Part shown: positions 31,853 through 41,027 of the stretch, piece after piece
How the letters are laid out: each line of letters opens with the position of its first letter
Position numbering within the stretch: the stretch's first letter is position 1
NCBI GenBank assembly: GCA_038529265.1
Contig: JBCBDX010000004.1
Span: 124,001-188,000, forward strand
Source: JBCBDX01 sp038529265
Lineage (GTDB): Bacteria > Pseudomonadota > Alphaproteobacteria > Rhizobiales > Rhizobiaceae
DNA: 64,000 nucleotides
Direction: 5' to 3'
Position numbers and translations under genes: made by a program
Notes under the pieces: generated by a model
Told to the model about the DNA's origin: nothing
The model's input: the letters and a program-made list of their open reading frames with translations, nothing else
Database searches by the model: none

Positions 31853-34707
31853 GCGGATACCGCCTTGCAAAAAGCGGCGGCCAAATCGATCGCTCGGAAA
31901 CGATCGGCTTCACCATCGACGGTCGCCAATATTTTGGTTTCAAAGGTGACACGCTTGCATCGGCGATGATGGCCAATGGCATTTCCATCGTCGGGCGATC
32001 TTTCAAATATCATCGCCCGCGTGGTTTGTTTGCAGCCGGTACGGAAGAGCCAAATGCACTCTTCACGGTTCTGCGCAATGGATCGCGCGAACCTAATGTC
32101 CGAGCAACAGAAATCGAAGTCTATGAAGGGCTTCAAGTGGAGAGCCAAAACCGCTGGCCTTCCCTGAGCTTTGATCTGATGGCGATCAACCAGCTTGCAG
32201 GCAAGACGCTAGCAGCAGGGTTCTATTACAAGACCTTTATGGGCCCGGTTCTTGGCCCGCTGAAAGGCACACGCTTCTGGATGTTTTGCGAGCACTTCAT
32301 CCGCCGTGCTGCGGGGCTGGGCCGCGCCGGTATTGAACCCGACACCAGCCGCTACGAGCGCATGAATGCGTTTTGCGATGAACTTGTTGTTGGTGGCGGA
32401 TCAGCAGGCATCAACAAAGCCATGGATGCCGCAAAAAGCGGTAAGCGAGTGATAATATGCGAGCAGTCAGCGCATGCCCTGTCTCCTGATCAAGAAGAAG
32501 CACTTGGCAAGAAAGGCATCACAGTCCTGACACGCACCACGGTTTGGGGCTGGTATGATGGCAATGTGATGGCTGCCGTCGAGCGCGTAACTGACCATTT
32601 GGAGAAGCCCGCAGCCGAGAAGCCACGCCATCGTCACTGGGTCATCCGAGCTGAGCATGTATCCCTATGCACGGGCGCGCTGGAACGACCGATCGTGTTT
32701 CCCGGCAACGACCGCCCGGGCATTATGCTGGCATCCGCCGCCGATGCCTACACAAGCCAATTCGGAGCAATTCCAGGCAAGCGTATCGCGATCTTTACCA
32801 ACAATGACAGCGCCTATGCGACAGCAGCAAGACTTAGCAGCGCGGGAGCAAAAATTGCGACAATCATTGATGTGCGTGCAGCGCCAAGCGACGCAGCACG
32901 CACCTTGGCTGGCAAAGCGGGAGCAAAGCTACTTAGCGGACATGCCGTCATAAGAACGCATGGAGGTAGCAGGCTAAAGTCAATCGACATCGCTCCGTTC
33001 GACGTTAGCATGAACAGGCCTTCGGGCGCTTCTGATACGACTGAGTGCGATACACTTCTTGTCGCGGGTGGTTGGTCTCCGGTTGTGCATTTGGCGTCCC
33101 AAAAAGGTGCGAAACCAGTTTGGAGTGAAGAGCTTCAAGCTTTTTGCGCAGCGGCAGCAAACGCAGACTGGTCAATCCATGGCGCGGCAGCAGGGGACTT
33201 TGATTTCGGAAGTAATCTTTCGAAAAATCCCGCACCGGTTTTCCAGATCAATCATCCCGGAAAGGCCTTTGTCGACTTTCAGCATGATGTAACAGCCGAC
33301 GATGTGCGCCTCGCGCACCGTGAGGGCTTTATCGCGGTTGAGCATTTAAAGCGCTACACCACGCTTGGGATGGCAACAGACCAAGGTAAGACGTCCAATA
33401 TTCCAGGTCTTGCCATTATGGCTGATGCTTTAGGCAAACCGATCCCGGACGTCGGGACAACGCGTTTCCGCGCACCGTTCACGGCTGTTTCCATCGGCTC
33501 CATCGCCGCAGAACGTTTTGGCGATTTGCTGCCGGAACGCCTGACACCGATGCATGAACGTCACAAAGAGCTTGGCGCTCGCATGTATGAGGCCGGTCTT
33601 TGGCTGCGTCCTGAAAGCTACAACCAACCGGGTGAAACCGTCGAGCAGGCCTATGTGCGTGAAGCGCGCGCCGTGCGCGCAAAAGTTGGCTTGGTCGATG
33701 TCTCGACGCTCGGCAAGATTGATGTTCAGGGGCCAGACAGCGCAGAATTCCTGAACCGCATTTATACAAATGGGTTCGCGAAACTACCGATTGGCAAGGC
33801 CCGCTACGGGTTGATGCTTCGCGAAGACGGTTTCGCCCTGGATGACGGCACGACTTGGCGCTTGGGTGAAAACCATTTCCTCATGACCACAACGACAGCA
33901 AACGCCGCCAACGTAATGCAACATATGGAAAAAAAGCTCGCAGTGCATTGGCCTGACCTGCGGGTACACTTAACCTCCGTGACGGACCAATGGGCGGGCG
34001 TCGCGGTGGCAGGGCCAAAATCGCGTGACGTACTTGCAGCCTGCGTAAACGGCACAACAGTCGATAATGACACGCTGCCTTTCATGGGCATCGTTCAGGG
34101 TGAAATCGACGGCATACCAGTGATGATTTGCCGCCTGTCTTTTTCTGGTGAACTTGCCTTTGAGGTCTATTGCGGTGCTCACCACGGCCAAGCAATGTGG
34201 GACGCACTGATGCTGGCAGGCCAGCCCTGGAACATCACACCCTATGGATTGGAAGCGCTCGGCACGCTTCGCATTGAAAAAGGCCATGTGACCGGCGCAG
34301 AAATCGACGGCCGGACAACGGCGCGTGACCTTCATCTCGACTGGATGCTCTCATCGAAAAAGACTTTTATCGGTTCTGCCATGATGGATCGCGAAGGGCT
34401 AACTGACGAAAGCCGCTGGACGCTGGTTGGCGTCAAATCAGCCAATGGTAAAAAACTGAAAGGCGGCAGCCACATTGTGGCAAGCGAGAATGCTGACAAT
34501 CCTGGTCGTTCGCTAGGCCACGTCACCGCCATTTGTTATTCACCTGAGCTGAAGACCTATGTCGCGCTTGCGTTACTGGAAAATGGCAAATCGCATATCG
34601 GCAAACGTCTGTTCACGACCGATCCCGTTCGAACCGGCTCACATGTGCCCGTGGATATCGTCTCGCATCATATGGTCGATCCCGATGGAGGCCGGATGCA
34701 TGCTTGA
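31849..34707 (+). CDS. soxA: Sarcosine oxidase, alpha subunit
   Basis: 952-residue alpha subunit holding NAD and the folate-binding domain that receives the methylene group. Order: N-terminal ferredoxin-like domain without Cys cluster (IDGRQYFGFKGDTLASAMMA), then a Rossmann domain (VVGGGSAGINKAMDAAKSGK), a central domain (SLCTGALERPIVFPGNDRPG) and the C-terminal GcvT/aminomethyltransferase domain from ~600 (VGLVDVSTLGKIDVQGPD, SFSGELAFEVYCG, YGLEALGTLRIEKGH). It is shorter than the roughly 1000 residues typical of the family. The ATG in the soxD overlap is the conserved start; a longer frame inside soxD is not. It overlaps soxG by 8 bp. Confidence 0.92.
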   Translation: MSGYRLAKSGGQIDRSETIGFTIDGRQYFGFKGDTLASAMMANGISIVGRSFKYHRPRGLFAAGTEEPNALFTVLRNGSREPNVRATEIEVYEGLQVESQNRWPSLSFDLMAINQLAGKTLAAGFYYKTFMGPVLGPLKGTRFWMFCEHFIRRAAGLGRAGIEPDTSRYERMNAFCDELVVGGGSAGINKAMDAAKSGKRVIICEQSAHALSPDQEEALGKKGITVLTRTTVWGWYDGNVMAAVERVTDHLEKPAAEKPRHRHWVIRAEHVSLCTGALERPIVFPGNDRPGIMLASAADAYTSQFGAIPGKRIAIFTNNDSAYATAARLSSAGAKIATIIDVRAAPSDAARTLAGKAGAKLLSGHAVIRTHGGSRLKSIDIAPFDVSMNRPSGASDTTECDTLLVAGGWSPVVHLASQKGAKPVWSEELQAFCAAAANADWSIHGAAAGDFDFGSNLSKNPAPVFQINHPGKAFVDFQHDVTADDVRLAHREGFIAVEHLKRYTTLGMATDQGKTSNIPGLAIMADALGKPIPDVGTTRFRAPFTAVSIGSIAAERFGDLLPERLTPMHERHKELGARMYEAGLWLRPESYNQPGETVEQAYVREARAVRAKVGLVDVSTLGKIDVQGPDSAEFLNRIYTNGFAKLPIGKARYGLMLREDGFALDDGTTWRLGENHFLMTTTTANAANVMQHMEKKLAVHWPDLRVHLTSVTDQWAGVAVAGPKSRDVLAACVNGTTVDNDTLPFMGIVQGEIDGIPVMICRLSFSGELAFEVYCGAHHGQAMWDALMLAGQPWNITPYGLEALGTLRIEKGHVTGAEIDGRTTARDLHLDWMLSSKKTFIGSAMMDREGLTDESRWTLVGVKSANGKKLKGGSHIVASENADNPGRSLGHVTAICYSPELKTYVALALLENGKSHIGKRLFTTDPVRTGSHVPVDIVSHHMVDPDGGRMHA

Positions 34708-35260
34708 TGTATTTGCCTTCTCATCGATTGCCACCGGCAAAGCGAAGTCTCCCCTGCTCGGTCGCGCGGCGAAAGGCTCCTTTCCAAACTCAAACGGTAA
34801 CGTCGGCATCACCTTGAGCGAACGCTTTGCAATATCGATCTGTGAAGTGGTCGCTTGGCCTGACCAAGCAGTTGCCGTTCGCACCGCGCTGCCAAAAGAC
34901 GACGTCACTTTTGAATTTGCATCAGCGCGTTGGGCGGTTGTGAGCGAACGGCATGGCAATGCGCGCCGACTCCGCGACAAAATTGGTGATAAAGGCAGTG
35001 TAATCGATCTTTCCCACGGGAGGGCTATATTGCGTTTAAAAGGCGAAGATTGCGGATGGGTTTTATCAAAGCTCTTTGCAATCGACTTTGAAAAGATGGC
35101 AACAAAATCCGGCCTTGCCACCACGCACCATGGTATCACCGCACGGATTTGGCGCGAAGATGAGAGCACCTTCGATGTCATCATCTTTCGATCATTTGCA
35201 GCAGCTTTCTGGCACACGCTAACTAGAGCATGTGCCGACATAGGCTACGAAGTAAAATAG
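34700..35260 (+). CDS. soxG: Sarcosine oxidase, gamma subunit
   Basis: 186-residue subunit of sarcosine oxidase with the SoxG fold, distantly related to the GcvT folate domain. Recognisable blocks are VIDLSHGRAILRLKGEDCGWVLSK in part and TARIWREDESTFDVIIFRSFAAAF; the first half is divergent. The start chosen has GGAGG eight bases upstream and begins MLDVFAFSS; a longer frame through soxA is spurious. It is the last gene of soxBDAG, and no folD or purU follows as in some operons. Its stop is 12 bp from the stop of the convergent small SPOR-like gene. Confidence 0.85.
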   Translation: MLDVFAFSSIATGKAKSPLLGRAAKGSFPNSNGNVGITLSERFAISICEVVAWPDQAVAVRTALPKDDVTFEFASARWAVVSERHGNARRLRDKIGDKGSVIDLSHGRAILRLKGEDCGWVLSKLFAIDFEKMATKSGLATTHHGITARIWREDESTFDVIIFRSFAAAFWHTLTRACADIGYEVK

Positions 35261-35272
35261 GCCGACATTAGA

Positions 35273-35641
35273 TCAACAGCCGTTTTTGACATAAGCGTCC
35301 GGTACTGCTTCGCGCCAGGCAATAGATTGAGCTTCCCCTTGTGAGAAGTAGGGGCCATCCACCACGCAATACCAGCCGTTGCGAAAATTCGGATATTCAT
35401 TGGTATTGGCGACCTTAAGGCCCGCCCCGCCGCCGGCAAATGGTCCGCCAAGACGGTTCATGGTTTGAGCGCCGGCATTGAAATTCTGGCTGCAGCCCAA
35501 GACGACATACCAACCACATCCTGCAAAGGCGACGTCATAAGCGCCCGGAATGCCCGTTATACTCTCCGCGCTCGCGGGCGCTCCCCCGAAGGCCGCCGCG
35601 AGCATGCCCGCTGCAAAAATGTTTCTTACCGTTTTGATCAT
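35273..35641 (-). CDS. Small exported SPOR-like protein
   Basis: 122-residue exported protein. Signal peptide ~1-25 (NIFAAGMLAAAFGGAPASA); the mature part contains AGCGWYVVLGCSQN and ends FRNGWYCVVDGPYFSQGEAQ then PDAYVKNGC, which follows the SPOR-domain pattern of a W-Y-V-x-x-x-G strand, a second Y-V-V-x-x-G-P-(Y/F) strand and a D-A-Y-(V/I)-K strand. Four Cys (42, 50, 92, 122) could form two disulfides, unusual for SPOR domains. The ATG has GGGAGAG upstream; the frame continues 318 bases further but only into guaD antisense, so it is not used. Peptidoglycan binding is suggested but unproven. Confidence 0.65.
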   Translation of the reverse strand: MIKTVRNIFAAGMLAAAFGGAPASAESITGIPGAYDVAFAGCGWYVVLGCSQNFNAGAQTMNRLGGPFAGGGAGLKVANTNEYPNFRNGWYCVVDGPYFSQGEAQSIAWREAVPDAYVKNGC

Positions 35642-35717
35642 TTGTTGCTCTCCCGATACCAACAGTCTTGAGCAGCTTGGCATAAAGATCAGCCTTTCCA
35701 AAGCCTTGATTGGGCAA

Positions 35718-37022
35718 TCAACCGACGACTTTCGAACCCATCCCGGCGATATAGGTCTGGCGAACTGCGCGGTCATCGCCCATCGTTTGCAGAACGAAAA
35801 GCTCCTGTGCCAGTGTATCGACCCGTTCCATGCGTAGCGCCATGGCGGACGTGGCTTGTGCATCGAGTACAATGAAATCTGCCTCAAACCCGGCGGCCAA
35901 AGAGCCAATTTTTTCTGCCATACCCATGGCATGCGCATTTCCAATCGTCGCTTGTGCAAAGGAGGCGTAAGGGTGCCAACGCTGCCCCTGTAGGTTCAGA
36001 ATTTTGTAGCCTTCATCCAGCGTGCGCAGCATCGACCATGACGTGCCGCCGCCAATATCGGTTGCGATGGCGAGGTGCCCACCACCATCCACAATCCGCT
36101 GCCGATCAAACAGGCCGCTCCCCAGAAACAGGTTTGACGTGGGGCAAAAGACCGCTACCGCACCTGCCTCCGCAAGACATGCAATTTCGCGGTCGCTCAA
36201 ATGAATGCAATGTCCCATGAGGCTTTTCGGCATAAGTAATCCGAAATGGGCATAGATATCGGTATAGTCTTTGGCCCATGGAAAGAGCGACGTCGCCGTT
36301 TCGATTTCCGCGTGATTTTCCGACAAATGCGTTTGGATCAGACAGTCAGGAAATTCACTTGCCAGAGCGCCCGAAGCTTCCATCTGTGCATCGGAAGACG
36401 TCAATGCAAAGCGGGGCGTAATGGCAACTTCACAGCGCCTTTTGCCATGCCATTGCTCGATCAGCGCCTTTGTCTCGTCATAGCCGGTTTGGGCGGTATC
36501 AAGCAGAGCATCCGGCGCATTGCGATCCATCATCACCTTACCGGTGACAAGTCGCATGTTCCGCTCAAGCGCAGCACCCAAAAGAGCGTCAGCAGACTGT
36601 CGATGAACCGAGCCGAACGCCACACAGCTTGTTGTGCCGTGCGCAATTAGCTGATCAAGAAGACGCTCTGCCATGGCCGCAGCAAAAGGCACATCACCAT
36701 AGCGTTGCTCTTCGATGAAGGTGTAGGTGTTAAGCCATTCCAACAGCGACCCGGCGTAACTCCCAACAATCTGAGACTGTGGGAAATGGATATGCGGATC
36801 GATAAAACCAGGCATTATGAGATGCGGTCGATGATCAACATAATCTGCATCTCGAACAGATGGCGGCCGATCCTCCCAAGCGCCAGACCACTCTATCAGA
36901 CCGTCTCGAACCAGTAGTCCGCCGTCTTCAAAATAGTTGGGATCAAAGCCGCCTTGCTCCTCATTATCTGAGGGTTCAAACCAGCACAAACGGCCTCGGA
37001 AAAGCTCTACGGCGCCAGCCAT
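35718..37022 (-). CDS. guaD: Guanine deaminase
   Basis: 434-residue amidohydrolase converting guanine to xanthine and ammonia. Zinc-binding HxH in LIMPGFIDPHIHFPQSQ, GTTSCVAFGSVH, IQTHLSENHAEI, LMGHCIHLSDREI and the terminal metal Asp in LAIATDIGGGTSWS all match GuaD. Fourth gene of an overlapping minus-strand operon nudix-PhzF-PNPOx-guaD; its start overlaps the preceding gene by 16 bp. It would feed purine nitrogen salvage. Length is normal for the family. The operon partners give no direct clue to a shared pathway; catabolic detoxification of modified purines or vitamins is possible. Confidence 0.9.
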   Translation of the reverse strand: MAGAVELFRGRLCWFEPSDNEEQGGFDPNYFEDGGLLVRDGLIEWSGAWEDRPPSVRDADYVDHRPHLIMPGFIDPHIHFPQSQIVGSYAGSLLEWLNTYTFIEEQRYGDVPFAAAMAERLLDQLIAHGTTSCVAFGSVHRQSADALLGAALERNMRLVTGKVMMDRNAPDALLDTAQTGYDETKALIEQWHGKRRCEVAITPRFALTSSDAQMEASGALASEFPDCLIQTHLSENHAEIETATSLFPWAKDYTDIYAHFGLLMPKSLMGHCIHLSDREIACLAEAGAVAVFCPTSNLFLGSGLFDRQRIVDGGGHLAIATDIGGGTSWSMLRTLDEGYKILNLQGQRWHPYASFAQATIGNAHAMGMAEKIGSLAAGFEADFIVLDAQATSAMALRMERVDTLAQELFVLQTMGDDRAVRQTYIAGMGSKVVG

Positions 37023-37588
37023 TGCCCGCTCCAGTTATCTTCTCTTTTAAAGACCGCTCGATAGTGTTGCTCAGGCGCAAGACAAAGCGTTTCGATAGAC
37101 TGCAGTGAGAGCCGAACCACAGCAAATCTTTCACGCTCAAACCCACTTTCAAACTCTTCTGGCTGTTTCAGAGGCGTGCCCGGAAGTGGGGATCCGCCGT
37201 AGGCGCGGCGCGAACCCTCGGGCACGCGCGCCCAAATGTGATCAACCGCTTCACCCTTCAATATCTCAGCCGTCGCGCGCAAACGCATTTGAAGTTTTGA
37301 TTTCGGGTTCCAGACATGCATGGAGCAGCTTGGTTCAGCTTCAATTTCTGAGACCTTCATAGACTTCAGATCGGTATGGAACTCCAACATGGAAGCTTCA
37401 CGATCCACGGCGCGTAGCACGACAGTGCGCATTTGGGCGGTTCCATCGACGCCGACCGTTGCCAAAGTTGGATGGCGCTCTGACGCATGGCGGTCAGCAA
37501 CACCCCGTGCAAAGAGTTGCCAAACCTTATCAAAGGTCGCATCCAACGAGCCTGAAAACGCAAACGCCGTCTTTTGAGCGTCAGACAC
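37007..37588 (-). CDS. Pyridoxamine 5'-phosphate oxidase-like FMN protein
   Basis: About 193 residues of split-barrel flavoprotein in the PNPOx-like family: PTLATVGVDGTAQMRTVVLRAV (FMN-binding strands), FHTDLKSMKV and LQMRLRATAEI, with a C-terminal block FAVVRLSLQSIETLCL. It lacks the full PdxH C-terminal signature, so it is more likely a general FMN-dependent oxidase or reductase than authentic PdxH. I placed the start at GTG overlapping the PhzF gene by 8 bp; an ATG 42 bases upstream is an alternative. It overlaps guaD by 16 bp at the other end, so it is translationally coupled on both sides. Confidence 0.75.
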   Translation of the reverse strand: MSDAQKTAFAFSGSLDATFDKVWQLFARGVADRHASERHPTLATVGVDGTAQMRTVVLRAVDREASMLEFHTDLKSMKVSEIEAEPSCSMHVWNPKSKLQMRLRATAEILKGEAVDHIWARVPEGSRRAYGGSPLPGTPLKQPEEFESGFERERFAVVRLSLQSIETLCLAPEQHYRAVFKREDNWSGQWLAP

Positions 37589-38486
37589 GCAAGCGCCCTT
37601 CAGCAACTTGAACGGCATACCCACCAACACGGATGCCGTGCATGATCTTTGACCGCGTCGTCACTTCGAGCCTGATACGCGATGGCCGCCCCATTTCGAC
37701 GCCTTGCTCGATCCAATAGACATTTGGACCTTCAGCCAGGCCGTCATAGCGCTCAATCTGTCCGGCAAAACTGACAGCTGCTGAACCAGTCGCTGGATCT
37801 TCGGGAATTCCCATATGCGGTGCAAACATACGAGCATGCCACTTGCAGGTATGATCCACCGTTTCGCGGCAGTAGACATAAATTTCGGCAGGTTCACCAT
37901 CAATGGAAGGGGCAAGCGCACCAATAGCGGCGCCATCAACATTCATGCGGTGCATTGCTTCCAAGCCCTTCAACGGAATGAAGATAAAGACATTGCCCGT
38001 CGCGAACATGCCTACATCATGATTATCGAGATAAAGGTCTTCTTTGGTGAGGCCCAGCGCCAGGGCAAACGCTTCGCGATCCAAGGGCGCTTCAATGGCG
38101 CGTGGTAACGCCGGGGCATCCAACTCCGCAAACCACTCGCCATCGTGTTTGAGCGCACACCTCACCAAGCCAAGCTTCTCTTCAAGAGTGACAAGCTGGT
38201 CAACGCTGGTGTCGGCATTGTTGCGCGTTGCATGTGCTATTGCGCTACCCACTGTCGGATGCCCGGCAAATGGCAATTCCTTCGTGGGGGTGAAAATCCG
38301 CAAGCTTGCTGAGTGCACCACATTTTCAGGTTGGCAAACAAAAGCCGTCTCAGACAGATTAAACTCACCCGCGATTGTCTGCATCTGCTCGGTCGACAAC
38401 TCGTCGGCACCGAAGACAACCGCAAGCGGATTGCCCGTGAAAGCCTCACGCGTGAACACATCGAATATGGCATAGTCGAGAGCCAT
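37581..38486 (-). CDS. PhzF-family isomerase/epimerase
   Basis: 301 residues with the two-lobed diaminopimelate epimerase-like fold of PhzF enzymes: YAIFDVFTREAFTGNPLAVV at the start, FNLSETAFV with the catalytic Glu, RIFTPTKELPFAGHPTVGSA and PATGSAAVSF near the C-terminus, all standard. The substrate is unknown; the family includes phenazine biosynthesis and many uncharacterised isomerases. Its ATG overlaps the nudix stop as TGATG, a sign of coupled translation. No other phenazine genes are present, so phenazine synthesis is unlikely. Confidence 0.88.
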   Translation of the reverse strand: MALDYAIFDVFTREAFTGNPLAVVFGADELSTEQMQTIAGEFNLSETAFVCQPENVVHSASLRIFTPTKELPFAGHPTVGSAIAHATRNNADTSVDQLVTLEEKLGLVRCALKHDGEWFAELDAPALPRAIEAPLDREAFALALGLTKEDLYLDNHDVGMFATGNVFIFIPLKGLEAMHRMNVDGAAIGALAPSIDGEPAEIYVYCRETVDHTCKWHARMFAPHMGIPEDPATGSAAVSFAGQIERYDGLAEGPNVYWIEQGVEMGRPSRIRLEVTTRSKIMHGIRVGGYAVQVAEGRLRV

Positions 38487-39196
38487 CACGCTGCTTCTTT
38501 CGCGGCAACATCATCAAAATGCCAAAGCGCCAACAACTTTGCGTAGAGTTTGAGCTTCTGCGCATCGTGTCGATCGTAGATACCAATAACGTCATCGGTT
38601 TCATCATCACCAGTGGTACGCTGGTGAGCAGAAATGGCTTGCCGTGCTTCGGCCAAGTCCAAAGGCAAACTAAAGCGACGTGCGACGTGCCAAGCACCAC
38701 GATCCACCGCGACAATGTAGGGTTCGCTAGTCAGATCATCAGGCGTTTTCAGCCCCGTTTCTTCAAGCAATTCTCGCGACACATTGGCATCAATCGAAAT
38801 CTGATGGTTGATCACGTCCTGCTCGTCCAGCGACCCTGCAGGGAAATAATATTCACCCGGATTGGCGGTGTGCCCGGCCATACGAATAGTCAAAAGCGCA
38901 TTATCGCTTGTCACAGGCATCGTTGTCCCGGCAATGTGGGTGGGCATCTCTCTTTGCCGGTCACGATGATCGCGCCAATAAATGAAGGTGGCAAAGTCTG
39001 TGCGATAACCCGTACCGCGCAGAACATTGTCTTCGACCCGAACATCCTCGAACAGAAACTGCACACCATTCCAAAGACGCGGATAATCTCGAACCATTAC
39101 CTGCCAATGTGCGTCAATCGCGGCGCGATTCTCGATCTCAAACCGAGAGCGGTCAGGCAGAACCGGCAAATCTACATCGGCAACTTGGAAGGTCAT
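38486..39196 (-). CDS. Nudix hydrolase-like protein
   Basis: 236-residue protein with a recognisable Nudix core: YFPAGSLDEQDVINHQISID then NVSRELLEETGL, giving the R-E-x-x-E-E-x-G half of the box; the first half has an insertion compared with the canonical G-x5-E-x7 spacing. The N-terminal ~100 residues (LPDRSRFEIENRAAIDAHWQ) form an extra domain seen in some alphaproteobacterial Nudix proteins. I used the internal ATG; the frame extends 36 bases upstream to a TTG. First gene of the four-gene operon with PhzF, PNPOx-like and guanine deaminase, and it may cleave a nucleoside diphosphate derivative in the same pathway. Confidence 0.75.
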   Translation of the reverse strand: MTFQVADVDLPVLPDRSRFEIENRAAIDAHWQVMVRDYPRLWNGVQFLFEDVRVEDNVLRGTGYRTDFATFIYWRDHRDRQREMPTHIAGTTMPVTSDNALLTIRMAGHTANPGEYYFPAGSLDEQDVINHQISIDANVSRELLEETGLKTPDDLTSEPYIVAVDRGAWHVARRFSLPLDLAEARQAISAHQRTTGDDETDDVIGIYDRHDAQKLKLYAKLLALWHFDDVAAKEAA

Positions 39197-39262
39197 GCAA
39201 GGAGCCAAACCTTGAAAGGTGAAACCTGTCAATAGGATGGCACAACAACCCTCGATGCACTC

Positions 39263-39865
39263 TTAAATATCGAGCTTCTTGTAAGCGTCGTAGGTTTTTG
39301 GGCCGAGAGTTGCTTTCAGGACCTCCCACGCCTTGAGAACTTCCTCACGGCTCGTCCCTTCATTTACCGGGTCGGCAAGAAACTCCGTTATGAAATTGTT
39401 CATGCGCGCTGATGGTATCGGCGGCAATCGGCCCTTTGTTTCCATCAATGCCAAAAGCTTATCAGCGATGTCGCGGTAGGTGAAGGCAGCGTTGTCTTCC
39501 TGCATTTGGCGCCGCCAGTCGTTCAACCAATACCATTGACCTGACTTGTCTTTCGCACTCGGATTTATTTGACGAACCAAATCCAACAGAAAACTCTTTG
39601 TGGTCTTGTCGCCAACATAGTTCTCAACGAGCGTGGTTGCGCTCAACACATCACGTTCAGACTTGTTTTTACGCGGCAGTGTAGGTTTTTTATCAGGGAC
39701 CTCGCCGGTCGCCAAATAAGTGCGAATAAGAGTTTCAAGTTCGATCTTGCGGAAGTTTCCCGTCTTGATGCCAAGACTTGCGGCGAACTTCTTCAACTCG
39801 CTTGCATAGTAATAGCCCGCATCAAACTCGTCGGCGCTCATCGCCTTGGAAAGCTTCTTGGCCAT
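39263..39865 (-). CDS. SAP-domain protein
   Basis: 200-residue soluble protein. Near the N-terminus YYYASELKKFAASLGI and RKIELETLIRTYLATGEVPD form a SAP-like helix-turn-helix, the small nucleic-acid-binding motif. A basic linker (KKPTLPRKNKSERD) leads to a conserved C-terminal domain of unknown role with LVRQINPSAKDKSGQWYWLND and RDIADKLLALMETKGRLPPI. Related proteins are scattered in bacteria, and DNA binding is the only reasonable inference. ATG preceded by GGGG; a TTG lies one codon upstream. Monocistronic by position, with 66 bp to the nudix gene and a terminator behind ilvC upstream of it. Confidence 0.7.
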   Translation of the reverse strand: MAKKLSKAMSADEFDAGYYYASELKKFAASLGIKTGNFRKIELETLIRTYLATGEVPDKKPTLPRKNKSERDVLSATTLVENYVGDKTTKSFLLDLVRQINPSAKDKSGQWYWLNDWRRQMQEDNAAFTYRDIADKLLALMETKGRLPPIPSARMNNFITEFLADPVNEGTSREEVLKAWEVLKATLGPKTYDAYKKLDI

Positions 39866-39926
39866 CAACCATACCCCGTTGTTTGTCTCAACCGATCAAC
39901 AGGCTTACCCATACATTTCCACTATC

Positions 39927-39957
39927 AAAAAAGGCCGCGATGAAAATCGCGGCCTTT
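39927..39957 (-). terminator. Rho-independent terminator of ilvC
   Basis: Read on the minus strand, AAAGGCCGCGAT-TTTC-ATCGCGGCCTTT is a perfect 12-bp stem with a 4-base loop whose 3' arm runs into a T-rich tract. It lies 13 bp after the ilvC stop codon and ends before the SAP-domain gene, so it separates the two transcripts. Confidence 0.9.
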
Positions 39958-39970
39958 GTGATTTGAAGTC

Positions 39971-40990
39971 TTAGTTCTTTTCTTTATCGACCAAAGCATT
40001 GGACTTGATCCAAGGCATCATGCCGCGCAGCTTTTCGCCAACTTCTTCGATCTGGTGGGCATCATTGACCCTGCGAATGCCTTTAAAGCGTGCCGCACCG
40101 GACCGATATTCCTGCATCCACTCGGAAGTGAACTGGCCGGTCTGAATTTCTTCCAGAACCCGCTTCATTTCAGCTTTGGTCTCGGACGTCACGATGCGTG
40201 GACCGGTCACATACTCACCCCATTCAGCCGTGTTGGAGATGGAGTAGTTCATGTTGGCAATGCCGCCTTCATAGATCAGATCTACGATCAGCTTCACCTC
40301 ATGCAAGCACTCAAAGTAAGCCATCTCAGGTGCATAACCGGCTTCCACAAGAGTTTCGAAGCCTGCACGGATCAGTTCAACCAGGCCGCCACACAACACA
40401 GCTTGTTCACCGAACAGATCGGTCTCACACTCTTCCCTGAAATTGGTCTCAATGATCCCGGAACGACCACCGCCAACGCCGCAGGCATATGAAAGAGCCA
40501 GATCATGTGCATTGCCGGACGCATCTTGGTGCACCGCGATCAAGCAAGGCACGCCCCCACCCTTCATATATTCACCGCGTACTGTGTGACCGGGCCCCTT
40601 TGGTGCGATCATGACCACGTCGACAGTGTTCTTTGGCTCGATCAAACCGAAATGAACGTTCAGACCATGTGCAAAAGCGATGGCTGCTCCATCATTGATA
40701 TTGGCTGCAATGTGCTCTTTGTAGATATCAGCTTGCAGCTCATCTGGCGTTGCCATCATCATGAGTTCGGCCCATGCTGCGCCTTCAGCGACATTCATAA
40801 CCGTGAAGCCGTCGGCCTCTGCCTTCAGCGCTGTTGTCGAACCTTCACGCAGTGCAATACGCACATTTTCAGCACCTGAGTCTTTCAGGTTCATGGCATG
40901 CGCACGACCTTGCGAGCCATAGCCCACGATGAGGACTTTCTTGCCTTTGATCAAATTGAGGTCCGCATCGCGGTCGTAATACACACGCAT
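39971..40990 (-). CDS. ilvC: Ketol-acid reductoisomerase
   Basis: 339-residue class I KARI, second enzyme of branched-chain amino acid synthesis, converting acetolactate or acetohydroxybutyrate to the dihydroxy acids with NADPH and Mg. Rossmann motif VLIVGYGSQGRAHAMNLKDSG; Mg-binding DLFGEQAVLCGG and FECLHEVKLIVDLIYEGG; C-terminal MMPWI. Length and motifs are entirely typical. A strong terminator follows. The preceding TetR-type gene is 37 bp upstream and codirectional, so the two may share a transcript; no leader-peptide attenuator like that of ilvB is visible here. Confidence 0.96.
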   Translation of the reverse strand: MRVYYDRDADLNLIKGKKVLIVGYGSQGRAHAMNLKDSGAENVRIALREGSTTALKAEADGFTVMNVAEGAAWAELMMMATPDELQADIYKEHIAANINDGAAIAFAHGLNVHFGLIEPKNTVDVVMIAPKGPGHTVRGEYMKGGGVPCLIAVHQDASGNAHDLALSYACGVGGGRSGIIETNFREECETDLFGEQAVLCGGLVELIRAGFETLVEAGYAPEMAYFECLHEVKLIVDLIYEGGIANMNYSISNTAEWGEYVTGPRIVTSETKAEMKRVLEEIQTGQFTSEWMQEYRSGAARFKGIRRVNDAHQIEEVGEKLRGMMPWIKSNALVDKEKN

Positions 40991-41027
40991 GGTTTATTTC
41001 CTTCCCGTTGTGTCTGAATTCTTTTGA

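Noticed and set aside
34639..35241. 200-codon open frame antisense to soxA/soxG
   Set aside because: Overlaps conserved soxG almost entirely and has no recognisable domain; Ser/Lys/Ala-rich shadow.
35642..35959. N-terminal extension of the small SPOR-like protein
   Set aside because: The extension is antisense to guaD and lies ahead of a good signal peptide with its own ribosome site.
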